Source of the DNA: Actinomyces dentalis DSM 19115
Lineage (GTDB): Bacteria; Actinomycetota; Actinomycetes; Actinomycetales; Actinomycetaceae
Reading direction: 5' to 3'
DNA: 57,222 nt
Assembly (NCBI RefSeq): GCF_000429225.1
Contig: NZ_AUBL01000027.1
Location: 1-57,222 of the forward strand
The notes below the pieces were generated by a model. The model ran no database searches. It had not been told where the DNA came from and saw only the letters and a program-made list of their open reading frames with translations. Positions 14,477 through 22,557 of this stretch are shown here, piece after piece; within the stretch, counting starts at the first letter, position 1, and every line of letters begins with the position of its first letter. The translations under genes were made by a program, and so were the position numbers.

Positions 14477-16444
14477 TCAGAAGCGGGAGGCGCTGCCATT
14501 GCCCTGCGGCGCCGCCTGCACGACGTCGAAGTGGGACGAGTCGCCGGCGTCGCGCGGCATCCTCTCCCGCTCGATGTCGAAGACGTAGGCGGTGGTCACC
14601 GCGCCCTCCTCCCCGGCGCCGGTCAGGCCCCTCATCTGCGCGTTCCAGGCCTCCACGTTCGGGTCGTCGGGCATGTTCTCCAGGGCCTGGGCGTAGTGGG
14701 AGGCGTGGTGCGGGTACTTGGCGATGCCGGTGTCGGTGGTGTTGACGCTCACGGTGATCCGGTGGGGCGAGCTCGGGTTCGGGGCGGCGTCGAGGGAGGG
14801 CACGGCGTCGCCCCCGTTCTCCAGGTGCAGGGCGCTGACCGAGTCCGGCAGGTCTATGCCGCCCACGGGCGAGCCGGCGGTGAGCAGGGTGGTGACGTTG
14901 TAGTGCTCGTTGACCCCCGGGTCGCCGGCGAGCCGGGTGACCACGATGCCGCCCTGGGAGTGCCCGTAGAGGCCCACGGGGTCGTTCGGCCCGACGCCGG
15001 CCTGCTGCATGGCGGCGACGACGGCGGTCTCCATGTCCGTGGGCATGCCCGAGACGGCCTGGAAGTTGGTGAGCAGGTCCTGGGGGTTGGGGCCGCCGAG
15101 CCCCCAGTCGGCGGTGCCGGGGACGACGACGACCCAGGAGGTCGTCCCGTCGGCGTGGTCGGTGCGCAGCACGGAGATGACGCCGGTGGAGTCGTCCTTC
15201 CTGCCGGCCTGGACCCGGTCGGAGTAGCGGATGACGTCGGCGGGGCCGCCCAGCGCCTCGGTCTCCTCCGCGTCGCCGGGCGGCGGGGCGCCGACGACCG
15301 CCGCCCCGCCCAGTCCGAGGGGGTCGGCCGGGCTCGTCGCGACGCGCACGGGCGCACCACCCCGCGGGGTGATGGTCAGACCGGCCTGGGTCCCGTAGCG
15401 GTTGGAGGCGTGGTCGGCCGAGCGCATGGCGAGGTAGGCGGCGACCCGTTCCATGGGACTGAGGGAGGATGTGGGGACGAGCCGCGAGCCGACCTGGATC
15501 TGGTCGGGGAGCTGCGCGGAGATGGCCGGGTCCAGGCGCTCGGCGGTCTGGGCGAGGTGGGTCTCGATAACGGCCGCCTCGGAGCCGGTCCGGGCCCTCC
15601 CGGCCACGATGACCAGGACCACGAGGAAGAGAAGGTCATCCCTGACCCAGTCCCCCAGGTCGCTCGAGTCCAGGATGACGTTGAAGGTGTCGAAGGCGTC
15701 GGCGACGCCGTCGGGCAGGATCGCGCCGCCCAGCGTCAGGAAGTTGACGAACATGATGAACCCGAACAGGGCCTCGTCCGCGATCCCGTCCTGGGACATG
15801 CGCGTGAAGTAGTCGTGCCACAGCGCCACGGTGCCCGGCAGGCCGGTGTCGGCGGTCGCGTCGGTCTCGGCGCCCCGGTAGACCTCCGAGCAGCGCGTGA
15901 CGTCGTCGGCGAGGTCGTGCAGGGTCTGGGCGACGTCGGCGAGGGACCCGGCCCCGTCGATGAGGGCGTCCAGGTCCGCGAGCGCGATGTTCTGGGCGAT
16001 GTTGAACTCGAAGGTGCCGGAGGGGGCGGGCGGCCCCCATGACGAGCAGGACGTGACGCCGGGCTGGTCGATGAACGCGTGCGCTCCGAACCCGTTCGAG
16101 TTGCCGTCCCCGCCCGCCGTGGAGGAGATGCAGGTCCTGAGGGTCAGCTGGTTCGGGTCCTTCCACGGATCCGGTTCGGTGGGGGGTTGGGCGGCCTCGA
16201 CCTCCGCCCGCACGCTCAGGGCGTGCCGGCGGGCGTCGTCGAACCAGCCCGCGGCGGTGGTGAGGGTGGAGGCGAAGGCGTCGAGGTCGGCGGTGTCGAC
16301 CTCGTAGGCGCCGCCGGTGATGGTGGCGGTGACGACCGTGCCGGGCGCGTCCCCCTGCCAGTCGAGGTGGTACGGGGCGTCGGTGGTGTCGTCGACCGAC
16401 GGGGTCCGGCCCGATCCGCCGTCGCCTGTGCCGGCCGGGCTCAT
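14477..16444 (-). CDS. Large alpha/beta hydrolase with helical ESX-like N-terminus
   Basis: A 655-residue protein. The N-terminal 75 residues form an amphipathic helical region (DTADLDAFASTLTTAAGWFD, then ARRHALSVRAEVEAA) resembling ESX/LXG-type domains. A hydrophobic segment lies near residue 255 (LLFLVVLVIVAG). The C-terminal half is an alpha/beta hydrolase with nucleophile elbow LYGHSQGGIVV (Ser about 496) preceded by WVVVVPGTADWG; a C-terminal HASHYAQ or SSHF histidine may complete the triad. Start ATG 16444 overlaps the stop of the WXG-like gene (ATGA). The coupling suggests the two proteins act together, perhaps at or beyond the membrane. The substrate is unknown; a lipase or esterase activity is inferred. 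Confidence 0.7.
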   Translation of the reverse strand: MSPAGTGDGGSGRTPSVDDTTDAPYHLDWQGDAPGTVVTATITGGAYEVDTADLDAFASTLTTAAGWFDDARRHALSVRAEVEAAQPPTEPDPWKDPNQLTLRTCISSTAGGDGNSNGFGAHAFIDQPGVTSCSSWGPPAPSGTFEFNIAQNIALADLDALIDGAGSLADVAQTLHDLADDVTRCSEVYRGAETDATADTGLPGTVALWHDYFTRMSQDGIADEALFGFIMFVNFLTLGGAILPDGVADAFDTFNVILDSSDLGDWVRDDLLFLVVLVIVAGRARTGSEAAVIETHLAQTAERLDPAISAQLPDQIQVGSRLVPTSSLSPMERVAAYLAMRSADHASNRYGTQAGLTITPRGGAPVRVATSPADPLGLGGAAVVGAPPPGDAEETEALGGPADVIRYSDRVQAGRKDDSTGVISVLRTDHADGTTSWVVVVPGTADWGLGGPNPQDLLTNFQAVSGMPTDMETAVVAAMQQAGVGPNDPVGLYGHSQGGIVVTRLAGDPGVNEHYNVTTLLTAGSPVGGIDLPDSVSALHLENGGDAVPSLDAAPNPSSPHRITVSVNTTDTGIAKYPHHASHYAQALENMPDDPNVEAWNAQMRGLTGAGEEGAVTTAYVFDIERERMPRDAGDSSHFDVVQAAPQGNGSASRF

Positions 16445-16668
16445 GGGATCACCGTGCACTGCTCGGCGCCGTCGTTGACGGCGCCGACGGAGGCCATGGC
16501 GGCTTCCATGCGGGTGGTGAGGCCCGCCAGGAGGGCGACGACGTCGTCAAGGCTGCCCTGGCAGGCGGTTGAGGCGCCGCCCTTCCAGCTGGTGGGGACG
16601 GCGGTGGGCACCGCGGTGATGCCGGAGTCGAGTTCCTGGGAGGCGACGCCGAGCGTGAGCGAGTTCAT
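16441..16668 (-). CDS. Small WXG-like protein upstream of hydrolase
   Basis: A 75-residue protein: a first segment of about 25 residues, then SWKGGAS containing a W-x-G turn (W28-K-G30), then a second helix (LDDVVALLAGLTTRMEAAM). This is the helix-WXG-helix outline of ESX/WXG100 proteins, although shorter than the usual 100 residues. It overlaps the hydrolase gene by ATGA and starts six bases after TACCGT (16675-16680), so a leaderless bicistronic mRNA is likely. No type VII secretion ATPase is visible nearby. The protein may be a partner or chaperone of the hydrolase's helical N-terminus, which is inference. Confidence 0.6.
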   Translation of the reverse strand: MNSLTLGVASQELDSGITAVPTAVPTSWKGGASTACQGSLDDVVALLAGLTTRMEAAMASVGAVNDGAEQCTVIP

Positions 16669-16826
16669 GCCCCCACGGTAGGGGTGCGCGGTCCGGCGCC
16701 GCCGGGGGCCTGTGGACGGGGCCTCGGCGCCCTGTCGGCGCGGGCCCCTGTGGAGCCCGGCCGGGCGGACTGGCCCGGTCGGAAGAGCCGGCCCGGCCGG
16801 GCGGAAGGCCGCCGCGGCCGAGAGGG

Positions 16827-17408
16827 TCAGTCCGGCCGGAAGAGCCGTTCCCGGCGGGTCTCGGCGCGCAGGGCGACCAGGCCCAGGACGTCGGCGGCCA
16901 CGGCCAGGCCCAGGACCGCCCACCAGGACCGGCTCAGGACGGCCGCGCCCGCGGCGAGGGCCAGGACCGCGAGCCCCGCGCCCGTGCGCAGTCCGCGCCG
17001 GTGCGCCGTCGCGGGCAGTTCGGCGAGGAGGGCGCCGGCCGCGGTGACCGTCATGAGGGCGGTCGCGCACAGGGCCGCGCCCACCACCGGCCGGGGCGCC
17101 CCCGCCAGCAGGCCGACGACGAGGACCACCGCCCCCAGGCCCGAGCCGACGATGTCGGCGACGGCGAGCAGCGCCCCCGCGCCGGCCCCGCCGCGGCGCT
17201 CGACGAGCGCGAAGCCCTCCAGGGCGCACAGCACCGGCGGCCAGGGCGTCATGGAGCCGGCCGCCCGGGTCAGCGCCCCCGCCAGGACGGCGGTGACCGC
17301 CATGACCGGCAGCTCGGCGATGAGGACCCCGCGGGCGCGCTCGGCCAGGCGCACGAGCCGGCCGATCCACTCGGGGACCTGGGCGTCGTCGGGCTCCTGC
17401 TGCGTCAT
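16827..17408 (-). CDS. Hypothetical multi-pass membrane protein
   Basis: A 193-residue protein with about six hydrophobic stretches, such as VLIAELPVMAVTAVLAGAL, ALLAVADIVGSGLGAVVLVV, AALCATALMTVTAAGALLAE and GAGLAVLALAAGAAVL. I do not recognise a family. Start ATG 17408 is supported by CACAAT at 17415-17420, exactly six bases upstream, implying a leaderless mRNA; a longer frame from 17582 would overlap the methyltransferase. The C-terminus (RAETRRERLFRPD) is basic and cytoplasmic. It follows the methyltransferase by 43 bases on the same strand, but each gene has its own -10 candidate. Confidence 0.6.
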   Translation of the reverse strand: MTQQEPDDAQVPEWIGRLVRLAERARGVLIAELPVMAVTAVLAGALTRAAGSMTPWPPVLCALEGFALVERRGGAGAGALLAVADIVGSGLGAVVLVVGLLAGAPRPVVGAALCATALMTVTAAGALLAELPATAHRRGLRTGAGLAVLALAAGAAVLSRSWWAVLGLAVAADVLGLVALRAETRRERLFRPD

Positions 17409-17451
17409 GGCGCCATTGTGCCGCCTCCGGGCCCGCCCCGGAACGCGCGCC

Positions 17452-18081
17452 TCACCGCCCCGGCCGTCGCAGGCAGAGCACGGCGTCGGAGCGGAGCCCG
17501 GGGGCGCCGTCGGGCCCGACGGCCTCGCGGGGGCGCTCCTCGGCGAGTTCGACGTCCCAGCCCTCGCAGGCCGTCCGCCCAAGCGCGGCGAGCAGCTCGT
17601 CCGGCCGGTAGGTGCGGGCCTCGTGGCGGTGCCAGGGCGGGTTGACGCAGTGGACGGCGATGAGCAGGCGGCCCCCGGGGGCGACGCGGGCGGCGGCGTC
17701 GGCCAGGAGGGCGACCAGGTCGAGAGCGTCCGGCGCCGGTCCGCCGTGGACGTAGAAGGAGGTCACCAGGTCGAAGGGGCCGGCCGGCAGTGGCTCGGCG
17801 GTGACGTCGAGGATCAGGGCCCGCACGCGCCCGTCCAGGCCGGCCCGGCGCGCCCCGTCCCGCAGGCGCCCGACGGCGGTGGGGGACAGGTCCACGCCGG
17901 TGACCTCCCAGCCGCGAGCGGCGAGCCACAGGGCGTCGTCGCCCTCGCCGCAGCCGATGTCGAGGGCGGTGCCAGGGGCCCAGCCGGCGGCCAGCTCGGG
18001 CAGCCAGTCGTTGGGCTCGCCCGACCACAGGCGGTCCACGGAGGCGTAACGCGCCTCCCACTGCTCCTGACGCTCACTCAT
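17452..18081 (-). CDS. Class I SAM-dependent methyltransferase
   Basis: A 209-residue protein of the class I methyltransferase fold. Motif I is TALDIGCGEGDDALWLAARG (residues 38-57), followed by VTGVDLSPTAV (acidic ribose-binding residue) and the motif IV-like GPFDLVTSFYVHGGP. The N-terminus (WEARYASVDRLWSGEPNDWL) resembles thiopurine/tellurite-type and UbiE-like enzymes. The substrate cannot be read from sequence. ATG 18081 lies six bases after TAGTCT (18088-18093), so the mRNA is probably leaderless. Upstream is a repeat-rich gap. It is normal in length with no missing motif. Confidence 0.8.
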   Translation of the reverse strand: MSERQEQWEARYASVDRLWSGEPNDWLPELAAGWAPGTALDIGCGEGDDALWLAARGWEVTGVDLSPTAVGRLRDGARRAGLDGRVRALILDVTAEPLPAGPFDLVTSFYVHGGPAPDALDLVALLADAAARVAPGGRLLIAVHCVNPPWHRHEARTYRPDELLAALGRTACEGWDVELAEERPREAVGPDGAPGLRSDAVLCLRRPGR

Positions 18082-18292
18082 GGGGCGAGACTATCCGCCG
18101 CCCAGGGCCTTGAGCGGGGATATGCACAACACCCGCACGCCGCGGCGGCCGCCGGGCACCGGCCGCGTCCCCGGCTACGGCGGCGACCGCACCCGCACGC
18201 CGCGGCGGCCACGGCCAGGCGGACTCCCGTCCCGGGTCGCGCCGTCCCCGGCCCGCGCCCGCCCTCCCTGCGGGGCCCGCGGCGACACCAGT

Positions 18293-18412
18293 TGTCCAAA
18301 TCTGTTGCAAAGGCCCCGATCGCGCCGAAACGCCGGAAGAGAAACGTTGATATTCCGCGCTTCTGCTCGCCGCCGATCTCGCCGCGGAGGGCCTTTGCAA
18401 CAGATTCGGACA
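18293..18412 (+). repeat. 120-bp inverted-repeat element, copy 2
   Basis: Arms at 18293-18314 (TGTCCAAATCTGTTGCAAAG...) and 18391-18412 match with one mismatch. The interior contains GTTGATATTCCGCGC, the complement of the copy 1 core. Length is exactly 120 bp, as in the other copies. It lies between the methyltransferase and the uvrA remnant. Confidence 0.75.
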
Positions 18413-18528
18413 CGAACCCGCCCCGGACCGCCCCAGGAGCCCCATGCGCACCACCCCGCGCCCGCCCATCCGCGCCATCATGCTGATCCGGCCCTGCGAG
18501 CCGCCGTTCCCGGTGAGAAAGGCTTCAA
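18413..18528 (+). repeat. Tail unit of 120-bp element, copy 2
   Basis: The sequence follows the element edge with CCCCAGGAGCCCCATGCGCA, then GATCCGG, then CGGTGAGAAAGGCTTCA. The same order occurs at 34469-34583 and, inverted, at 3246-3359, so tail and 120-bp core travel together. Confidence 0.65.
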
Positions 18529-18811
18529 CATGAAGGTTATTCAAAGGATGGTTTTGAAAACGCGGAGCACGAGGGTCGCGGCGACCTGCTCGGACGAATC
18601 TTCCTCGTCTGGGAGGTTGTTCGGGGGCGTCTGGATGCGTTCGCCGGGTGCAATGCGGAGGATTGTTGAGCGGTGGGGCGCGGGGGCCGGCCGCGATGAC
18701 CCATTCGAGTCTCCTCCGGGTGTGCTGGAGGGTGTTGGGCGCGGTGGGCTCGGCGGGCTGGTCGTCCGGGGTGGTTCCGGCGCCCCGCCCCCGCTCCGCC
18801 CCACCGGCCGT

Positions 18812-19129
18812 CCCGCATGGTGGGACGGCGTCTCACATGTCGTGACGCGGCCGGTCTGCTTGGACCACTTGCGTGCGGTTGGAACTGCCCGCTCGAGTGC
18901 GAAGTGCGCGTCTCGGCGTCCGGGGCGCAGCGGCGCCGGGCGCCACGGTCCGCGAGATCGTCGGATAACCGCCGAGCACGTCACTTGACCCGCGAGCACG
19001 TACCTCTGGCAGACGTGCTCGCGGGTCAAGTGACGTGCTCGCGGGTCGGGGTACGATCTCGCGGGTTGGGTGACGTGCTCGCGGGCCGGGGCGCGTCACG
19101 GCATGCGAGACGCCGTCCCACCATGCGGG
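18812..19129. mobile_element. 318-bp MITE-like element with 38-bp inverted ends
   Basis: The ends at 18812-18849 and 19092-19129 are inverted repeats with two mismatches in 38 bases; both contain GACGCCGTCCCACCATGCGG. Inside lie a CGAGTGCGAAGTGCGCGTCTC segment and the long hairpin at 18981-19033. There is no transposase, so it would be non-autonomous. Its right edge abuts the point where recognisable UvrA coding begins, suggesting insertion or rearrangement at that gene. Confidence 0.6.
18981..19033. repeat. Perfect 21-bp hairpin, CACTTGACCCGCGAGCACG family
   Basis: Arms at 18981-19001 and 19013-19033 are perfectly complementary around an 11-base loop. Further partial units (ACGTGCTCGCGGGTC) follow up to 19085. 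A near-identical hairpin lies at 41384-41436. Confidence 0.75.
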
Positions 19130-19641
19130 CCGAACCGGCGGGGCCGGCGGACCTCTCCCTGCCCGAGCTGCTCGCGCTCACCGTCGAGGGGGCGCTGGAC
19201 GCCTGCGCGGACCTGCCCGAGGTCCGCCGGCGGCTGCAGCTGCTCGTCGACCTCGGCCTGGGCTACCTCGCCCTCGGGGAGACGACGACGGCCCTGTCGG
19301 GCGGCGAGGCGCAGCGCCTCAAGCTCTCCAACGACCTGGGGCGCGACCAGCACGGGACCGTGTTCGTGCTGGACGAGCCCGGCATCGGCCTGCACCCGCT
19401 GGATGTGCGCGTCCTGCTCGGGGTGCTGGACCGGCTCGTGGAAGCCGGGGCCACGGTGCTCGTCATCGAACACGATCTCGACATGATCGCCAACGCCGAC
19501 TGGGTCATCGACATGGGGCCCGGCGGCGGGGCCGACGGCGGACGCGTCGTCGCCACGGGCGCGCCCCCGCAGGTCGCGGCGGCGGAGTCGTCGATGACCG
19601 GCCGCTACCTGGCGACCCGAGGCGCTACCCTCGCGCCATGA
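19123..19641 (+). pseudogene. uvrA: UvrA-like excinuclease/ABC ATPase, C-terminal remnant
   Basis: From about residue 10 the frame matches only the last ~170 residues of UvrA-type proteins, which are normally about 800-950 long. Visible motifs: LTVEGALDACADLPEVRRRL, the ABC signature TALSGGEAQRLKLSNDL, Walker B VFVLDEPGIGLHPLD, the H-loop VLVIEHDLDMI, and WVIDMGPGGGADGG. The Walker A, zinc modules and whole first ATPase half are missing, so it cannot be a working excinuclease subunit. The homology starts next to the inverted end of the 318-bp element, which probably accompanied the truncation. It overlaps pepC by ATGA. It may be a UvrA2/drug-resistance type rather than UvrA1. Confidence 0.8.
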
Positions 19642-20954
19642 CCGAGCCCCACGCCGTCGACCCCGCCTGGGTCGCCTCCCGCAACGCCGCCCTCCTCGCC
19701 GACCCCGCCGCCCGCCTCGCGGGCAACGCCGTGGCCACCACCGGCGTCGAGAAGCTCACCCTGGACCGCGCCGTCGTCACCTCGATCGACCCCTCGGTCT
19801 CCGACCTCATCCCCGACGCCGCCATCACCGACCAGAAGCACTCGGGGCGCTGCTGGGCCTTCGCCGGCCTCAACGTCCTGCGCGCCCGCCTCATCAAGGA
19901 GCTGAACGTGGAGTCGGTGGAGCTGAGCCAGAGCTTCGTCTACTTCCACGACAAGCTGGAGAAGGCCGCCGCCTTCCTGGCCCGGGCCATCGCCGACGCC
20001 GAGCGGCCGCTGGACGACCGGGAGGTGATCGAGGCCCTGCAAGAGCCGATCGGCGACGGCGGCTGGTGGCCGGAGTTCGCCCGGCTCGTCGCCAAGTACG
20101 GGATGGCGCCGCACTACGCCATGCCGGACACGGACTCGGCCGCGAACTCCGACGCCATGAACGACCACCTGGCCACGGCGCTGCGCCGGGCCGCCCTGCG
20201 CCTGCGCGCGGCCGTGGCCGACGGCGCGGACCCCGAGCCGATCCGCGCGGCGGCGATGGAGGACGTCCACCGGATGCTCACCATCCACCTGGGCGCCCCG
20301 CCGAGCGAGTTCGTGTGGCAGTACCGGGACAAGGACAAGGCCTTCCACCGCGTCGGGACGCTGACCCCGCGCGAGTTCGCCGATCGCTACGCGCCCGGCC
20401 TGGAGGAGTTCGTCGTGGTGGCGCACGACCCGCGCCCCGAGATCCCCCTCAACACCAGGTTCGGCATCGACCGCACCGATCTCATGGTGGGCGAGCCCAC
20501 CCAGGAGCACGTCACCGCCGAGCTGTCCGTGCTCAAGGCGGCGGCGATCGCGGCCATCCGCGACGGCGAGCCGGTGTGGTTCGCCTGCGACGTGGCCAAG
20601 CAGCGCGACAAGGACGCCGGGATCTGGGACGCCGCCCTGCACGACTACGAGGGCCTGTACGGCATCGAGCTGTCCATGACCAAGGCGGAGCGGCTGGTGG
20701 CGCGCGAGTCGGCGCTCACCCACGCCATGTGCCTGACGGGCGTGGACCTCGTCGACGGCGAGCCGCGGCGCTGGCGGGTGGAGAACTCCTGGGGCGACAA
20801 GGTCGGCGAGAAGGGCTTCCACACCATGAACGACTCGTGGTTCGACGAGTACGTCTTCCAGGTGGTGGTGCGCGCCAGCCGCCTGCCCGCGGAGGTGCGG
20901 GCGGCGCTGGAGGCCGAGCCGATCATCCTGCCCAGCTGGGACCCGATGTTCTGA
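19638..20954 (+). CDS. pepC: Aminopeptidase C, peptidase C1B (bleomycin hydrolase family)
   Basis: A 438-residue cytoplasmic cysteine peptidase. The catalytic triad is intact: C72 in DQKHSGRCWAFAGLN, H362 in ALTHAMCLTGV and N383 in RVENSWGDKVG. Other family hallmarks are LSQSFVYFHDK (97-107), GDGGWWPEF (139-147) and the C-terminal tail WDPMF, which in the hexameric enzyme enters the active site and sets aminopeptidase specificity. It releases N-terminal residues from peptides. Its start overlaps the uvrA remnant, but TACCCT (19626-19631) lies six bases upstream, so it likely has its own leaderless promoter inside the remnant. Confidence 0.93.
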   Translation: MTEPHAVDPAWVASRNAALLADPAARLAGNAVATTGVEKLTLDRAVVTSIDPSVSDLIPDAAITDQKHSGRCWAFAGLNVLRARLIKELNVESVELSQSFVYFHDKLEKAAAFLARAIADAERPLDDREVIEALQEPIGDGGWWPEFARLVAKYGMAPHYAMPDTDSAANSDAMNDHLATALRRAALRLRAAVADGADPEPIRAAAMEDVHRMLTIHLGAPPSEFVWQYRDKDKAFHRVGTLTPREFADRYAPGLEEFVVVAHDPRPEIPLNTRFGIDRTDLMVGEPTQEHVTAELSVLKAAAIAAIRDGEPVWFACDVAKQRDKDAGIWDAALHDYEGLYGIELSMTKAERLVARESALTHAMCLTGVDLVDGEPRRWRVENSWGDKVGEKGFHTMNDSWFDEYVFQVVVRASRLPAEVRAALEAEPIILPSWDPMF

Positions 20955-21239
20955 TCCGCCCGGCGGGGCCGACGCGCTCGTCCACCGGGACCCGCCCGAA
21001 CCGGCGCTCTCGAATCCCAGGACACGGGCGTGCGCTTCACGGCGCTCCCGCCGCGCGGCGCCCTGCCCTCCCCCGGTCCGATGCGGCCTCGGCGGTGCCC
21101 GACGAGGTCGCGGCCCTGTCGAAGAGCGCCACCGCCGTCCGCCCACAGACCCGCATCTGTCCATCCGTTGAATCTCACTGCCGCCACCCGCCCGCCATTG
21201 GATAGGGTCGGTTGATCATATGCAATAAGGAGAGACACC
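20955..21239. other. Intergenic region without a supported gene
   Basis: 285 bases between pepC and the siderophore-interacting protein. Only the last 50 bases are AT-rich and promoter-like; no repeat, RNA or iron-box palindrome was recognised. Confidence 0.5.
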
Positions 21240-21959
21240 ATGGGACGCGGAGTCCAAGGGGCGGTTCTCAGGATGCTCCGGGTGCCGGAGTACCGCCTGA
21301 TGGTCACTCGTGTGACGACGGCCGATCCGTACACGGATATCACCGTCGTCTGCCCGCCGCTCCTGGGCGAGGGGGCCGAACCGCTGCCGCCAACCGTCTG
21401 GGTGCGCATGTGGATCCCGGAGGGGATGCGCGAGCACCAGCGCGCCTACACCCTCACCGGCGTCAACCGGAAGAGGGCGAGCGCCCACATCCTCGTCTTC
21501 CACCATGAGCCGAACGGGCCGGCCTCGCGCTGGGCGCTGACCACCGTGCCGGGGGACGAGGTGTCCGCCCAGATCATGGGCGGCACCCGCTACCGCACGC
21601 CCGAACCCGGACAGCGCATGCTCCTGGTCGGCGACCCGGCCTCGGCGCCCGCCATGGTCGAGGCGGTCGAAGCCGCCGACGCGAGCTGCCGCATCATCGT
21701 CGTCCTCCAGTCCGGCGACGACTCCCCGCCCCTGCCCGATCGCGAGTACCGGCTGATCCGCGTCCCGTCGGAGGATCCCGCCGCCCTGGCCGACGCCGTC
21801 CAGGAGGCCCTGGGGCGGGCGCGGCCCGACTGGGCGTGGGTGGCGCTGGAGAGCGCGGCCACCAAGTCCATCAGGAGGCTCGTCGGGAGCGCGGGCGTCC
21901 CCCGCCGGGCGATCCAGGCCCAGGCCTACTGGATACGCGGACGCGCCATGGGCACCTGA
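21240..21959 (+). CDS. Siderophore-interacting protein (ViuB-like flavoprotein)
   Basis: A 239-residue protein of the SIP/ViuB family: an FAD-binding barrel in the first 110 residues (MVTRVTTADPYTDITVV, then KRASAHILVFHHEPNGPASRW, then PGDEVSAQIMGG) and an NAD(P)H-binding SIP domain from about residue 120 (MLLVGDPASAPAMVEAVEA, then WVALESAATKSIRRL). These enzymes reduce ferric siderophores in the cytoplasm to release iron. The start is supported by AAGGAG at 21227-21232, eight bases before ATG 21240. No siderophore transporter is adjacent, so the substrate is unassigned. Confidence 0.82.
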   Translation: MGRGVQGAVLRMLRVPEYRLMVTRVTTADPYTDITVVCPPLLGEGAEPLPPTVWVRMWIPEGMREHQRAYTLTGVNRKRASAHILVFHHEPNGPASRWALTTVPGDEVSAQIMGGTRYRTPEPGQRMLLVGDPASAPAMVEAVEAADASCRIIVVLQSGDDSPPLPDREYRLIRVPSEDPAALADAVQEALGRARPDWAWVALESAATKSIRRLVGSAGVPRRAIQAQAYWIRGRAMGT

Positions 21960-22092
21960 GTCCCGGGCGGTCGGCCCGCCGACGACGCGTCGGACCGGCC
22001 CGCCGTCGGACCGGCTGGGCGCGCACCCGACCGGCCCGCCGGCGAAGACCGCCTCACGGCTCTCGCACAGGTGCGCCTGTCATGATGGCGCC

Positions 22093-22503
22093 ATGGACCT
22101 CTTCGCACGCACGATCGGGAACGCGGCCGGATTGTGGCTGGCCGTGAAACTGCTGTCCGGGATGAGCGTGCCGGGCGCGCCGACGACCCTCGCGATGATC
22201 GCCAACCTGCTCGTCGTCGGGCTCGTCCTGGCGCTGGTCAACTCGATCATCAAGCCGGTGGCCCGCTTCATCGCCTTCCCCCTGTACCTCATCACCTTCG
22301 GCCTGTTCGCGCTCGTGGTCAACGGGGCGATGCTGCTGCTGACCAGCAACGTGACCGACGCCCTCACCGGCATCGGCGAGGAGCTGGGGCTGACGCTCGG
22401 GCTGCACGTGGCGACCTTCGGGACGGCGGTCGTCGGCTCGCTCCTGGTCTCGCTGATCTCGGCGGTCGTGGTCGGCTTCATCGGTTCCGGCAAGGACGAC
22501 TGA
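22093..22503 (+). CDS. Mycobacterial-type 4-TM phage holin family protein
   Basis: A 136-residue protein with four hydrophobic segments: AAGLWLAVKLLSGM, ANLLVVGLVLALVNSIIKPV (with the conserved N-S-I-I-K-P), FIAFPLYLITFGLFALVVNG (with P-L-x-x-I-T-x-G-L-F) and FGTAVVGSLLVSLISAVVVG. This is the pattern of the small membrane family called phage holin family 4, common on bacterial chromosomes and not tied to a prophage. Its role is unknown. CATGAT at 22081-22086 ends six bases before the ATG, indicating a leaderless mRNA. No phage gene is nearby. Confidence 0.85.
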   Translation: MDLFARTIGNAAGLWLAVKLLSGMSVPGAPTTLAMIANLLVVGLVLALVNSIIKPVARFIAFPLYLITFGLFALVVNGAMLLLTSNVTDALTGIGEELGLTLGLHVATFGTAVVGSLLVSLISAVVVGFIGSGKDD

Positions 22504-22557
22504 GCCCCGGCGCGCCGCCGTCGTCGATCCGGGCGCACCATTTGCCACAATGACCCC

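Noticed and set aside
21190..21239. Iron-box (DtxR/IdeR) operator before the siderophore-interacting gene
   Set aside because: The TTAGGTTAGSCTAACC-type palindrome is not present; only an AT-rich promoter patch and a ribosome site are seen.
22093..22503. Prophage holin
   Set aside because: The family name is historical; no other phage gene is nearby and the protein is a chromosomal membrane family.
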